From DASWHK01 sp036398215 (GTDB lineage Bacteria; Acidobacteriota; UBA890), in NCBI GenBank assembly GCA_036398215.1, contig DASWHK010000272.1:1-58311 (forward strand): 58,311 bases of DNA, in the 5' to 3' direction. The notes beneath the pieces are model-generated. The model worked only from the letters and a program-made list of their open reading frames with translations. It did not search any database and had not been told where the DNA came from. This document shows, in pieces, positions 31,168-38,786 of this stretch (within the stretch, counting starts at the first letter, position 1; the number at the start of each line of letters is the position of its first letter). A program made the translations under genes and the position numbers.

Positions 31168-33318
31168 TCAACCGGGGCCGCAGAACGACAGCACGTCGGG
31201 TTGTGGCCAGGAGGGGGGTAGCGCTTCCCGCAGGGCGTCGCTGGCAACCGTCGCGGAGCCGCAGGCCGCGGCGGCGGCGGTCGACAGCGACCCGGGACCG
31301 GCACCCGGCAGCTCGGCTAGCCAGCGCGCCGCCCGGTGCAAGGCCGGGAGCGTCCCCAACAGGGAATCCAGCGAATCGAGGAAGTCCGGGCCGCCGGCCT
31401 CGCCGAGGCCCACCTGTCCCTGCAGGGCCACACCGTCCCGCGACACCCAACCGCTGGTCTCACCGTCGGCGATGCCGACCCGCCACCAGCCCACGGTGCT
31501 GCCGTCGGGACCGAACGCGGACGGGGCCAGCAGGCCATAGCCGGCCCGCAGCGCCCGTGCCGCCTCGGCGGCGGGGGCCGCCGGCCAATTGCCGGGAAGC
31601 TGCGCCGCGTCGAGCACGGGCAGGATCTCGCTGCCGGTGCCGACAGCGAGGAGGGTGACGTCGAAAGCGGTCTCCGGGGCGCGGTCGGTGAGCCGGTTGA
31701 GAATCTGGCTCAACACCGCCGAATGAAGCAGCCCGTTGGCGGCGCGCAACGACGGCGAAGCCGCCAGACCCGTCAGCTGGCCCAATGTCACGGGATCGTT
31801 GAGAACGACCGCCAGTGAGCCACGGCTGGCGGCTTCCGGCGGCTGCCAGCGCACCGCCACCATCCGCAATCCCTGCCGGACGACCCGTGCCGCCGGGCTG
31901 CCGGCGGACACCTGCTCGGCACCGTAAAGCACTGCCCATCCGAGCGCCGCCGGCGCCTGGCGCTCGAACAGCGTCCAAGCCTCGGTGGCAGCCCCCCGCA
32001 GGCCCGCGGCGGCGTCGTGGTAGGCGATCGGGGGGCGCATGGAGTCGCGCGCTGACTGCTCGGCCCTCGCCAGCGCACTGAGGCTCCGGTGCATCGGTGC
32101 GGCGGCGAGCGCCAGCCGTTCTCTCGACACCGCGCCGACGGCGACGACCACGACCAGCCGCCCGCGGCTCTGCCTCCCCCAAGGAATCTGCAGCAGCTGA
32201 TCGGGACTCTGTGGAGCCCTCACGAGTACCGTCAAGTACAGCGAATCGAGGTCCGCTGCCTCGAGGGGTCCGGCCTCCAGGGTCCGTCCACCTGCCTGCA
32301 GCCGCGCCATCCACGGGCCGGCCTCGGGATCCACGAACAGGCGCCGGAAATCCGACCGGCGGCGGCGCGGCAAGGGGCCGGGCAGCCGGGGATCGGCGGC
32401 CGCGACCCGTGTCCGCGGCGCCACCCGGCGGCCCTGCGCGAGCAACAGCAACGACCTCGCCAGCCGCTCCAGGTCGGTTTCCACTCGGTCCCAGAGGGCG
32501 ACGGCGGCGGCCGACTGCGCCGCGAACGAGAGCTCGATCGTGCCGCCGACAAGAGCGCTGCTGTCGAGCTCGACCTCGGCCAGTGCCGTCTCTCCACGGT
32601 ACAGCGTGATGCTGACCCAGCCTTGCAGCTCCTCGGGGAGGCCCTCATGGGGAGCCGCCGCGACGGCGATTCGCTCGCCAACGCTCGCATCGACGAATGA
32701 AGGATCCAGGTCGATCCACTGGCCGTCGCGCTGCGCCTGGATCCACCAGTGGTCGGCCGCCGCCTCCAGCCAGCGGGGCCAGGGGTCGTCGGGCTGCGGC
32801 GCCGGGGGGCTGGCGGTGCCCAACACCAGCCGCGCCGCATCGGCCCAGCCCAGACGGCCGCGCATCAGCCGCGTCGGGACGCCACGCGACTCCAGCAGAG
32901 AAGCGAGCAGCAGCGCCTGATCGAGCGCGTTGCCCTCGCCCGACTCCGCCACCCCACGGGGACCGCGGACGCTGCCGATGTAGGGGACGTGTCCGATGGT
33001 GTCTCGGACGGCCTCGAAGGGGTCCTCCCAGTCGCCGCCGAGGCGCGCGCGCATGGCCTCCAGGCCGCTTCCGGCCCCCGGATCCGGGCGTCGCAGCCCC
33101 GCGTCCGTCTCGCTCACGTCGACCCGCTCGAAGAACGTGCGCAGCGCCCGGAGCTCGTCGAGGTGTACCAGACGGTGCAGCGGCGGGTCGGTGACCACCT
33201 GTTGCGGTCCGCTCGGCGTCGCCGCCGGGGCCTGCGGCCACCCCGGCGAAGCGAGACACGGCACGGCCACGAACATCGCGGCCGCCACCTTGGGCAGCGC
33301 TCGGCGGGCTCCGATCAT
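31168..33318 (-). CDS. Exported transglutaminase-like protein lacking the catalytic Cys
   Basis: The 716 residues have a signal peptide (about 1-29) and a transglutaminase-like core (about 115-210). The region normally holding the nucleophile reads SGEGNALDQALLL, with Asn (N130) where Cys is expected. The His (H190 in ADHWWIQ) and Asp (WIDLDPSF, about D203/D205) are kept. The remaining 500 residues are beta-rich and not recognised. Such proteins in the periplasm may bind rather than cross-link or hydrolyse. Its start lies 9 bp from repeat copy D, which occupies the divergent promoter region. Confidence 0.75.
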   Translation of the reverse strand: MIGARRALPKVAAAMFVAVPCLASPGWPQAPAATPSGPQQVVTDPPLHRLVHLDELRALRTFFERVDVSETDAGLRRPDPGAGSGLEAMRARLGGDWEDPFEAVRDTIGHVPYIGSVRGPRGVAESGEGNALDQALLLASLLESRGVPTRLMRGRLGWADAARLVLGTASPPAPQPDDPWPRWLEAAADHWWIQAQRDGQWIDLDPSFVDASVGERIAVAAAPHEGLPEELQGWVSITLYRGETALAEVELDSSALVGGTIELSFAAQSAAAVALWDRVETDLERLARSLLLLAQGRRVAPRTRVAAADPRLPGPLPRRRRSDFRRLFVDPEAGPWMARLQAGGRTLEAGPLEAADLDSLYLTVLVRAPQSPDQLLQIPWGRQSRGRLVVVVAVGAVSRERLALAAAPMHRSLSALARAEQSARDSMRPPIAYHDAAAGLRGAATEAWTLFERQAPAALGWAVLYGAEQVSAGSPAARVVRQGLRMVAVRWQPPEAASRGSLAVVLNDPVTLGQLTGLAASPSLRAANGLLHSAVLSQILNRLTDRAPETAFDVTLLAVGTGSEILPVLDAAQLPGNWPAAPAAEAARALRAGYGLLAPSAFGPDGSTVGWWRVGIADGETSGWVSRDGVALQGQVGLGEAGGPDFLDSLDSLLGTLPALHRAARWLAELPGAGPGSLSTAAAAACGSATVASDALREALPPSWPQPDVLSFCGPG

Positions 33319-33327
33319 CCAGAGAAA

Positions 33328-33464
33328 CTAGCAGGCCGTGGTGAGCGGCGCCTCTCCTTCTCGCGGTCCCTGATAGATCCCAGCATCGCCGTCGTCGCGG
33401 CGCCTTGCCTCTGGCCTTTTCTCGCCGCAACCAGACCCATCACACTTCCACCACGGCCTGCTAG
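33328..33464. repeat. Dispersed CTAGCAG repeat, copy D (137-bp element with 16-bp perfect terminal inverted repeats)
   Basis: The ends are CTAGCAGGCCGTGGTG and CACCACGGCCTGCTAG, perfectly complementary over 16 bp, with a 105-bp interior that encodes nothing recognisable. The right 33 bp are identical to copy A. It fills most of the 263-bp gap between the transglutaminase-like and amidohydrolase-like genes, which are divergent. Confidence 0.85.
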
Positions 33465-33581
33465 ACTGCGGTCATGCTCCCCTACGAGCTTCGAATCTTC
33501 GCCTGTCTTTCGCAACGGTTCGCTGCGGCGCCGGCACCCCGCCACCGGCTGGCGCGGCCGCCCCGCGCCGTTGAGCGGCTC

Positions 33582-35273
33582 ATGTTCTCGCCCGGTATCC
33601 GGGGCCTCGCGAAAACCGTTCTCGCCGCCTGGCTGCTCGCGGCGCTGTCGCAGGGGTGCGTGGCGCCGGCCTCCGACGCGCCGGACCTGATCCTGACCGG
33701 CGGCCAGATCTACCCGCTCGGTGCCGACGATCAGCCCGTCGAGGCCCTGGCCATCCGCGGCGACTCCATCCTGGCGCTCGGCGACGATCGCGAGGTGCTG
33801 GCGTTGGCGGGCCCCTATACGCAGCAGATGCGGCTCGAGGACAGCGTCGTGCTTCCCGGCGCCGCGGACGCCTGGATTGATCTGGAGACGCTCGGACGCT
33901 GGGACGAGTCGCCGCTCGACCTGCGCCTCGCCTCGACGGTCGAGGAGGTCCAAGCCATGGTGCGCAACGCCGCCGGCGCATCGCGGACTGCCGACGGTTG
34001 GCTGGTCGGCTGGGGCTGGAGCGAGAACGAATGGCCGCGCGCCGGCCTCCCGACCCGTCAGGACCTCGACGCCACCGGGGTCGAGGCGCCCATCGTCCTG
34101 TGGCGGCGCGCCGGCCGCCTGGCCTGGCTCAACAGCGCCGCCCTCGCGCGGCTCGGCCCTCTCCGCGATGAAGGGCCGCCGGGAGGCCGGATCGGCCGCG
34201 ACGCGGAGGGCAATCCCGATGGTATCCTCGCCGGCACCGCCGTCGATCTGCTGGGCGCGGTCGTCGCCGACCCCGATCCTGCGGCGCGGCGCGAGTGGAT
34301 CGCCGCCGGCTTGCGGCGCGCCGCCGCGAGCGGCTTGACCCGCGTGGCGACGTCCCCCGTCGACGCCGCGGTCGTCACCCACCTACTCGATCTGGAGGCG
34401 CGCGGGCTGCTGCCGGTGCGCACCGACGTGCGGCTGCGCCCCGACGCGGTGGCCGGCGTCGGCGGCCGCCGGATTTCCCGGCGGCTCGCGGAGAGCCGGC
34501 TGGTCCACCTTGCCGCCGTCGGATTGCGCCTCGACGGCCCGCTCTCGGCCCGCCTGGCGGCGCTGGCGGCGCCGTACGAGGGAAGCGCGGGGGACATCGG
34601 CCTGCTGATGGTCGACGCCGCCGAGATCACCGCCGCCATGGAGATCGCCCGCTCCGGCGGCCTCCCGTTGCACCTCCAGGCCTCCGGAGACCGGGCCATC
34701 GCGACGGCGCTCGCGGCATTGGGGCCGGCCCCGCCGCCCGGCACGATGTTCATCGGCTTCGATCTGCCTCCGGAGGGCGGCATCGCCGCGGCCGCCGGCG
34801 CCGGCGTCGCCGTTGCCGCCGCCCGGTTCGCCGAGGACATCTACTCGCTCAATCGGCAGCTGGGGCCGCAGCGTGCCGAGCGCGCCCACCCGTGGGCGGC
34901 CCTGGCCGCCGCCGGCGTGCCCCTGACGTTCGCCTCCGACGCCCCCTCCCACGGGCTTCGGCCCTTGGCCGCCGTCGCTGCGGCGATCAGCCGCCAGGAC
35001 GCCGACGGATATCCGGCCGGCGGCTGGCACCCCGAGCAGGCCCTCGAACGGTCGTTGCTCGTGCGCGGCCTGGTCGGCGCTCCGCGTAGCGGCCGGCTGG
35101 CTGCCCTGCAGATCGGCTCACCGGCCGACGTGACGGTATGGAGCGAAGATCCGGTGGCGGGTACCGCGCAAGGCCTGCTTCGCGGCGAAGCGCTGCTGAC
35201 GATCGTCGCCGGCCGCGTTGCCTTCAGCCGCCCGCTTGTTCAACTGGAGATGAACGGAGCCGCCTCGCGGTAA
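33582..35273 (+). CDS. YtcJ-like amidohydrolase homologue without metal-binding His; probable pseudoenzyme lipoprotein
   Basis: The 563 residues match the overall frame of family-3 amidohydrolases. The small beta domain has DLILTGGQIYPLG and LAIRGDSILALG. The strand PGAADAWIDLETLG stands where metal enzymes have PGFxDxHxH. WGWSENEWP, a GGLPLHLQASGDRAI block (usually HAIGDRA) and FASDAPSHGLRP also occur. The His-x-His pair and the later His are replaced, so zinc-dependent hydrolysis is unlikely. The N-terminus (LAAWLLAALSQGC) looks like a lipoprotein signal with a weak lipobox. The start at 33582 fits the signal; an upstream ATG at 33474 would add 36 residues. Confidence 0.8.
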   Translation: MFSPGIRGLAKTVLAAWLLAALSQGCVAPASDAPDLILTGGQIYPLGADDQPVEALAIRGDSILALGDDREVLALAGPYTQQMRLEDSVVLPGAADAWIDLETLGRWDESPLDLRLASTVEEVQAMVRNAAGASRTADGWLVGWGWSENEWPRAGLPTRQDLDATGVEAPIVLWRRAGRLAWLNSAALARLGPLRDEGPPGGRIGRDAEGNPDGILAGTAVDLLGAVVADPDPAARREWIAAGLRRAAASGLTRVATSPVDAAVVTHLLDLEARGLLPVRTDVRLRPDAVAGVGGRRISRRLAESRLVHLAAVGLRLDGPLSARLAALAAPYEGSAGDIGLLMVDAAEITAAMEIARSGGLPLHLQASGDRAIATALAALGPAPPPGTMFIGFDLPPEGGIAAAAGAGVAVAAARFAEDIYSLNRQLGPQRAERAHPWAALAAAGVPLTFASDAPSHGLRPLAAVAAAISRQDADGYPAGGWHPEQALERSLLVRGLVGAPRSGRLAALQIGSPADVTVWSEDPVAGTAQGLLRGEALLTIVAGRVAFSRPLVQLEMNGAASR

Positions 35274-35421
35274 CCGTGCAGTTCCCCGTAAGCAAGGGCC
35301 CCCGGCCGAGGCGGCCCCTCCGTTTCACTTTCGCGGACCTCCGCAGGAGCGCCGTCGGGTTCCGAACGCGCCCCGGATGCATGGTAAGCTGGAGACGCTC
35401 TGCCGCGCTTCCAGCTCGTTT

Positions 35422-35480
35422 CATGCGCCCTCCCCCTTTTCATGCTCTCTCCCCCTTTTTCATGCCCCTTCCCCCTCCTC
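35422..35480. repeat. Three tandem ~20-bp polypyrimidine repeats
   Basis: Units beginning CATG followed by C/T runs start at 35422, 35441 and 35461 (CATGCGCCCTCCCCCTTTT and variants). The strand asymmetry is extreme, with almost no A or G outside CATG. They lie 17 bp upstream of the lipoprotein ATG at 35497. The rest of the 223-bp gap shows nothing definite. Confidence 0.8.
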
Positions 35481-35496
35481 CCTCGGCCCGATCCAC

Positions 35497-35979
35497 ATGA
35501 AGAAGTGCACGCATCGCGCGATGCCTGCCATCGCCCTGGTCCTGCTGCTCTCGGGGGCCGCCTGCGGTCCCCCGGAGGAGCCGGAGATCGTCGCAATCAG
35601 CTATGTCCGTGCCACCACGGGCGGCGATCCCGACACTGCCGTACGTCTCCTCGACGTCGAGCGGATCACCGAGAGGGTTGAGGAGCAGATCGTCGTGATA
35701 CACAGTAGCGGTAGGGAGTCCTTTCTTCAGGATTCGATCGAGACCTTGCTATGGGGCCTGTTCCGCGAGACGCTGCCGGAGGACTTCGCGTATGGCGCCA
35801 TCCCGGCCGAGCGCGACGGCGATACGGCACGAGTGACGGTCACCAAGACCGGGGCCGGCGGCGAAACCTCCGAGGTCATCGTCCACCTGCGCAACACCGA
35901 TGCCGGCTGGCGCGTCTCCGGTCCGTCCCTCGATCAGCTGGTCACCTTCGTCGTGCAGCGCCTGCAGGAAAAGTATTGA
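35497..35979 (+). CDS. Small lipoprotein, DUF4878-like
   Basis: The 160 residues start MKKCTHRAMPAIALVLLLSG and continue to a lipobox-like GAAC with the lipidated Cys at about 23. The mature part is a small alpha/beta domain with SYVRATTGGDPDTAVRLLD and a closing beta-sheet (VIVHLRNTDAGWRVSG). This resembles the NTF2-like DUF4878 family of exported proteins. Function unknown. The polypyrimidine repeats lie just upstream, and the HEAT lipoprotein gene follows after 74 bp, so they may be cotranscribed. Confidence 0.8.
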   Translation: MKKCTHRAMPAIALVLLLSGAACGPPEEPEIVAISYVRATTGGDPDTAVRLLDVERITERVEEQIVVIHSSGRESFLQDSIETLLWGLFRETLPEDFAYGAIPAERDGDTARVTVTKTGAGGETSEVIVHLRNTDAGWRVSGPSLDQLVTFVVQRLQEKY

Positions 35980-36053
35980 GGTCCGCTCGCCCCTTCCCCA
36001 CCGCTCCATCGCCGCCGCATCCGCACGGAGGCGCCCGCCAGGAGGAGCCCACC

Positions 36054-36791
36054 ATGTTCCGTCGATTCGTTCCCGTCCTCGTCCTCGCGATCGCCGCCGG
36101 CGCCTGCTCTGGGGGCGCTAGCGGCCCGCTCGGCCAGCTTCTCGAGCAAGTACGCCTCGACGACCCCCTCGCCGAGCGAACCTACCAGGAAAACCAGGAG
36201 GCGATCGAGACCACGGATTCGATACCGTTCCTCCTCGACCACCTCGCCAACGATCCGTCCCCCAAGGTGCGCCAGTGGTGCGCGCTGATCCTCGGCCGCA
36301 TCGGCGATCCTCAGGTTGTACCGGGGTTGACGGCGGCGATCAGCGACACCGACGGCGGCACCCGCGAGCGCGCCGCGGTCGCCCTCGGACAGATCAGTGA
36401 GGAGGTCGCCGAAGACGCCTTCATCGAGGCCCTCGACAGCGGCTCTCGCGACGCCAAGATGTTCGCCATGATCGAGCTCGAGAAGAACGCCAGTGTCAAG
36501 GCGATCCCGGCGATCGCCGAGATGGCCCGCGCCGACGACGCTCTGATCAGCCGCAACGCCGCCAACGCCCTCGGCGGCATCGGCGATCCCTCCGCCGTCG
36601 TCCCACTCGCCGAGATCGCCGTCGATTCGAGCCTGTCGGAGGGGCTGCGCCGCCAGGCGATCATGAACCTCGGGCGGATCTCGGCTCCGGAGGCGCGCAC
36701 CGCCTTAGAGGGGGTCGCTGAGCAGCTCGGCCAACAGGAAGGCGCCGAGGCGCTCGCCCAGCTCGCCCGAGATACGCTGCGCTCGGGCTAG
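36054..36791 (+). CDS. HEAT-repeat lipoprotein
   Basis: The 245 residues have a signal peptide (FVPVLVLAIAAGAC) with a lipobox-like AGAC, Cys at about 18. At least five HEAT/PBS-lyase-type repeats follow, for example LANDPSPKVRQWCALILGRI, TDGGTRERAAVALGQI and ISRNAANALGGIGDPSAVV. GGAGGA lies about 8 bases before the ATG, which decides the start over a long in-frame upstream extension. Exported HEAT proteins are likely protein-binding scaffolds. The last codons abut CTAGCAGGCC, a possible trace of the dispersed repeat. Confidence 0.85.
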   Translation: MFRRFVPVLVLAIAAGACSGGASGPLGQLLEQVRLDDPLAERTYQENQEAIETTDSIPFLLDHLANDPSPKVRQWCALILGRIGDPQVVPGLTAAISDTDGGTRERAAVALGQISEEVAEDAFIEALDSGSRDAKMFAMIELEKNASVKAIPAIAEMARADDALISRNAANALGGIGDPSAVVPLAEIAVDSSLSEGLRRQAIMNLGRISAPEARTALEGVAEQLGQQEGAEALAQLARDTLRSG

Positions 36792-36859
36792 CAGGCCAGC
36801 GACTCGATCAGCCGAAAGCACCGGGGCTCGACGCTCCCGGCAACCAGGGAGTAGCGGCG

Positions 36860-38782
36860 ATGGACGAAACCGCCCTCGACTCGATCCTCGAAGAGCAGCC
36901 GTCCGTGGCGCCCGCGGCGGAGTTCGTCGAGGGCGCCGTCGTTCCGGACCCCGAGGAGGCAAGGCGCCGCGCCGCCGCCGACCCCGAGGCCCAGTGGGAG
37001 GCCGCCGCCAACGAGCTCGAGTGGTTCCAGAGCTGGGACGAGGTCGTCGAGTGGAGCCCGCCGGATGCAAAATGGTTTCCCGGGGCCCGCTGCAACATCG
37101 TCCACAACGCCGTCGACCGCCATCTGACGACCTGGCGCCGCCACAAGGTGGCCTTGATCTGGGAGGGCGAGAACGGCGACCTGCAGGTCTACACCTACGC
37201 CCAGCTCGCCCGGGAGATCGACCTGCTCGCCTCGGCCCTGCGCGCCGCGGGGGTGGGCAAGGGCGACCGCATCACCCTGTACATGGGAGTGTCCCCGCAC
37301 TTGGCGATCGCCATGCTGGCGTCGGCGAAGATCGGCGCCATCCACAGCGTGGTGTTCGGCGGTTTCTCGGCCGAGGCCCTGCGCGACCGCATACAGGACG
37401 CCACCGCGAAGGTGTTGATCACCGCCGACGGAGCCTACTACCGCGGCCAAGTGGTGCCCTTGAAAACCGCGGCGGACGAGGCGGCGGCGCAGTGTCCGAG
37501 CCTCGAGCTGATGATCGTCTACGACCGCTGCGGCGCCGCGGTGCCCATGCAGGACGGCCGTGACGTCTGGTGGCGGGATTTCGTCGCCGATGCGGCGCCG
37601 GTCGCCGCAGCCGAAGAGATGGAGGCCAACGATCCCCTGTACATCCTCTACACCTCCGGGACCACCGGCCAGCCGAAGGGTATCCAGCACCGCCACGGCG
37701 GCTACATGGTGGGTACCTATCTGACCACCAAGTGGGTCTTCGACCTCCGCGACACCGACCTGTACTGGTGCGTGGCCGACATGGGCTGGGTCACCGGGCA
37801 TTCCTACGTCGTCTATGGGCCGCTGCTCAACGGCGCCACCGTGTTCATGGCCGAGGGCGCCCCCGACTACCCCGATATCGGCCGCTGGTGGCGCACCATC
37901 GAGCGCTACGGGATCAACATCCTCTACGCCACGCCCACCGCCATCCGCATGTTCATGAGGGCCGGCGAAGAATGGCCCGACCGCTTCGACCTCTCCTCCC
38001 TGCGCCTGCTCGGCACCGTTGGCGAGCCCATCAACCCCGAGGCCTGGCGCTGGTACGACCGGGTCATCGGCAAGGGGCGTTGCCCGATCGTCGATACCTG
38101 GTGGCAAACCGAGACCGGGGCGATCCTCATCGCCACGCTGCCGGCGGCCCCGCAGAAGCCGGGATCGGCCGGCTTGCCCTTCCCCGGGATCGACGCCGAC
38201 GTCGTCGACAAGGACGGCAACTCGTGCCCATCCGAAAAGGGAGGCTGGCTGGTCATCCGCAAGCCGTGGCCGTCGATGCTGGCAACCGTCTACGGAGACC
38301 ACGACCGCTACGTGAAGACCTACTGGACCGCCGTTCCCGGCTGCTACGCGGCCGGCGACGCCGCCGTGCGCGACGCCGACGGCTACATCCGCGTCCTCGG
38401 ACGCATGGACGATGTCCTCAACGTCGCCGGCCACCGCCTCGGCACCATGGAGATCGAGAGCACGCTGGTGGCGCATCCCGCGGTCGCCGAGGCGGCGGTC
38501 ATCGGCGTCCCCGACGAGATCAAGGGGCAGGTCCCCAAGGCGTTCGTTATCCTCGCCATCGGCTACGAGCCCGGCGACGAGCTCGCCGCGACGCTCAAAG
38601 CGCACGTCGCCAAGGCGATTGGCAAGATCGCCCGTCCGGAGTCGATCGAGTTCGTCCCCGCCCTCCCCAAGACCCGCAGCGGCAAGATCATGCGGCGGCT
38701 GTTGAAGGCGAAGGAAGCCGGCCAGGCGATCGGTGACACCTCGACGCTCGATCCCACCAGCTTCGCCGCCGACGAGGAGTGA
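36860..38782 (+). CDS. acs: Acetyl-CoA synthetase
   Basis: Acs converts acetate, ATP and CoA to acetyl-CoA through acetyl-AMP. The 640 residues include the ATP-binding P-loop YTSGTTGQPKGIQH, the acetate-pocket region VADMGWVTGHSYVVYGPL, the adenylate motif WWQTETG and the C-terminal catalytic lysine K609 in RSGKIMRRLL. That Lys is the classical target of acetylation control. GGGAG lies about 8 bases before the start. The downstream amidase begins 4 bp after its stop, so they share a transcript, although no metabolic link is evident. Confidence 0.95.
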   Translation: MDETALDSILEEQPSVAPAAEFVEGAVVPDPEEARRRAAADPEAQWEAAANELEWFQSWDEVVEWSPPDAKWFPGARCNIVHNAVDRHLTTWRRHKVALIWEGENGDLQVYTYAQLAREIDLLASALRAAGVGKGDRITLYMGVSPHLAIAMLASAKIGAIHSVVFGGFSAEALRDRIQDATAKVLITADGAYYRGQVVPLKTAADEAAAQCPSLELMIVYDRCGAAVPMQDGRDVWWRDFVADAAPVAAAEEMEANDPLYILYTSGTTGQPKGIQHRHGGYMVGTYLTTKWVFDLRDTDLYWCVADMGWVTGHSYVVYGPLLNGATVFMAEGAPDYPDIGRWWRTIERYGINILYATPTAIRMFMRAGEEWPDRFDLSSLRLLGTVGEPINPEAWRWYDRVIGKGRCPIVDTWWQTETGAILIATLPAAPQKPGSAGLPFPGIDADVVDKDGNSCPSEKGGWLVIRKPWPSMLATVYGDHDRYVKTYWTAVPGCYAAGDAAVRDADGYIRVLGRMDDVLNVAGHRLGTMEIESTLVAHPAVAEAAVIGVPDEIKGQVPKAFVILAIGYEPGDELAATLKAHVAKAIGKIARPESIEFVPALPKTRSGKIMRRLLKAKEAGQAIGDTSTLDPTSFAADEE

Positions 38783-38786
38783 GGAG

